A stretch of DNA of 6,403 nucleotides from assembly GCA_937873555.1 (NCBI GenBank), contig CALMWN010000273.1, forward strand, positions 1-6,403, in the 5' to 3' direction. Shown here in pieces: positions 4,881 to 6,403 of this stretch. The notes beneath the pieces were generated by a model, which searched no databases, was not told where the DNA came from, and saw nothing but the letters and a program-made list of their open reading frames with translations. A program made the position numbers and the translations under genes. This DNA comes from an uncultured Clostridia bacterium. GTDB taxonomy: Bacteria > Bacillota > Clostridia > Acetivibrionales > CALMWN01. Each line of letters begins with the position of its first letter. Positions within the stretch are counted from its first letter, which is position 1.

Positions 4881-6403
4881 TCATGCAATTTTATTCCTGA
4901 AAACTTTGTAAAGTTCACCCGAGAGGAAGGGAATAAAGCAGAACATAAGAATAACACTCCAGTCCAGGGTGTTTAAATATACAGTTTCAAAAATCGGCCG
5001 CATAAATGGGACATAAATAACAAGTATCAATAGCGCAAAAGATATTGCTGAAGCCCATACAAGTATTCTGTTCGTGAACGGTCCTATTTTTAAAAGTGTA
5101 TAATGCTCCGAACGGCTGGAATAAGCCCTGACAAGTTCTGCACTGATCAAGGTTACAAAGGCATATGTCCTAGCATACATCAAATGTTCCGGATTGCTCA
5201 TATAGTCCGGATACCTTCCAAGAGCCAGTAAATAGGCTCCCAGTACCGCAATAACAAGTGCGGTGCTCTGAACTGCTATACCTATAATCATCGACCGGTC
5301 AAGAATAGGTTCACCGCTTCTTCTTGGCTTCATCTTCATTATGTCGGGGTCCCCCTTTTCAGTGCCAAGAGCAAGGGCAGGGAAGCTGTCGGTTACCAGG
5401 TTCAGCCACAATAGTTGAATGGGTATGAGTGGTACCGGAAGATTCATAAGCATGCTTAAAAATACTACCAGTATCTCCCCGACATTACACGAAAGCAGGA
5501 AAAATACAAATTTCCTTATATTGCTGTATATGATCCTTCCTTCCTCCACTGCAGAAACGATACTGGCAAAATTGTCATCTGTAAGTACAATGTCTGCAGT
5601 ACCCTTTGCCACATCAGTACCCGTAATGCCCATGGCCACACCTATATCCGCCCTTTTCAGCGCCATGGCATCATTTACTCCGTCGCCTGTCATGGATGCT
5701 ATATGCCCATTCTTTTTTAAAGCATCTACTATCCGGACCTTGTGCTCGGGTGAGACCCTTGCATAAACACTGGTCGTCTCAACATTCTTTATAATTTCTT
5801 CATCGGACATTCCGTCCAGTTCCTGGCCTGTCAAAACACCGTCGTTATCCCCCATCAGTTTCAAATCCCGGGCTATCGCAACAGCAGTATCCTTATAATC
5901 TCCTGTAATCATTACAGGTTTTATTCCCGCCTGGCGGCATACATTTATGGAATCCTTTGCTTCGACCCTTGCCGGATCTATCATACCCATCAAGCCTGAA
6001 AATATCATATCATTCTCAATGGTTTCAGAGGTTACACCAGCGGGCATGGCTCCGTATTCACGGCATGCGAAGGCAAGAACCCTGAGGGCTGATTTCGCAA
6101 AACCGCTGTTGGCTTCCTGTATCTCAGCTTTCATTGCATCTGTCATTTCTTCAACCCTGCCGTTTGTCAGTATTCTGGTGCATCTTTTGATTATGATGTC
6201 CGGTGCACCTTTCGTAAAAGATACTATCCCATTGGCAAATCCTTTATGGAAGGTCGTCATCATTTTTCTGTCGGAATCAAATGGAATCTCCGCTATTCTG
6301 GGATATTTCTTTTCTGTTTCCTTTTTTATGTGTCCGGCCTTTGCTCCCGTCACAACCAGAGAGCCTTCTGTCGGGTCTCCGATAATCCCCCACTGGTTAT
6401 ATT
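4881..6403 (-). CDS. SERCA-like calcium-transporting P-type ATPase (C-terminal part; truncated by window edge)
   Basis: The open frame enters from the right edge and gives 506 residues, over half of a typical ~870-900 residue P2-type ATPase. Numbering from the first full codon, GDPTEG (8-13) and KGAPDI (64-69) belong to the nucleotide-binding domain. DPAR (142-145), MITGDY (164-169) and MTGDGVND (237-244) are the conserved phosphorylation-domain and hinge motifs. Six hydrophobic segments follow (M5-M10). M5 has NVGE (N306, E309) and M6 has NLVTD (N334, T337, D338), matching SERCA N768, E771, N796, T799 and D800. E422 in the M8 segment SAEL is a candidate for the E908 position. Keeping the M5 glutamate favours SERCA-like over PMCA-like chemistry, so Ca2+ export driven by ATP is the best call; Mn2+ is possible. 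The DKTGT phosphorylation site and the actuator domain lie outside the window. No terminator follows the TGA at 4883-4881, so readthrough into the zinc-ribbon gene is possible. Confidence 0.9.
   Translation of the reverse strand, partial: YNQWGIIGDPTEGSLVVTGAKAGHIKKETEKKYPRIAEIPFDSDRKMMTTFHKGFANGIVSFTKGAPDIIIKRCTRILTNGRVEEMTDAMKAEIQEANSGFAKSALRVLAFACREYGAMPAGVTSETIENDMIFSGLMGMIDPARVEAKDSINVCRQAGIKPVMITGDYKDTAVAIARDLKLMGDNDGVLTGQELDGMSDEEIIKNVETTSVYARVSPEHKVRIVDALKKNGHIASMTGDGVNDAMALKRADIGVAMGITGTDVAKGTADIVLTDDNFASIVSAVEEGRIIYSNIRKFVFFLLSCNVGEILVVFLSMLMNLPVPLIPIQLLWLNLVTDSFPALALGTEKGDPDIMKMKPRRSGEPILDRSMIIGIAVQSTALVIAVLGAYLLALGRYPDYMSNPEHLMYARTYAFVTLISAELVRAYSSRSEHYTLLKIGPFTNRILVWASAISFALLILVIYVPFMRPIFETVYLNTLDWSVILMFCFIPFLSGELYKVFRNKIA

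Overview
The window looks like chromosomal DNA of a low-to-moderate GC Firmicute, most probably a clostridium of the Ruminiclostridium/Acetivibrio kind. The support is strong GGAGG-type ribosome binding sites, sigma-A-like promoters, a KimA-type permease very close in sequence to the Bacillus protein, and a SERCA-like P-type ATPase. The genus is an inference from style and was not tested by a search. No rRNA, tRNA, CRISPR array, insertion sequence or phage gene was seen.

Layout, left to right. (1) Positions 1-847, minus strand: the N-terminal 282 residues of a membrane sensor (TM, extracytoplasmic helical domain, TM, HAMP, start of a PAS-like region), probably a sensor histidine kinase whose catalytic half lies off the left edge. 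(2) Positions 848-1129: a divergent regulatory region with a good sigma-A promoter for the sensor, two weaker candidate promoters for the rightward gene, and a perfect 11-bp inverted repeat whose left arm touches the sensor's -35 box. (3) Positions 1130-2995, plus strand: kimA, a high-affinity potassium importer of the APC superfamily. (4) Positions 3110-3154: a long bidirectional terminator shared with the convergent gene. (5) Positions 3157-4296, minus strand: a stand-alone KdpD sensor module (KdpD P-loop domain plus a universal-stress-protein domain) with no membrane or kinase part. (6) Positions 4477-4761, minus strand: a 94-residue zinc-ribbon protein of unknown role. (7) Positions 4881-6403, minus strand: the C-terminal 506 residues of a SERCA-like calcium-transporting P-type ATPase that runs off the right edge.

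Reading of the locus: items 1 to 5 look like a potassium-homeostasis module. KimA imports K+. KdpD-type N-terminal and USP domains are known to sense potassium status and, in some Firmicutes, to bind c-di-AMP. The divergent membrane sensor could supply the kinase activity that the short KdpD lacks. In Bacillus, kimA is controlled by a c-di-AMP (ydaO-type) riboswitch; none is recognisable here, and the divergent promoter region with its inverted repeat may be the replacement. The zinc-ribbon gene and the ATPase are tandem on the minus strand, but the zinc-ribbon gene has its own candidate promoter and there is no evidence that they share the potassium function.
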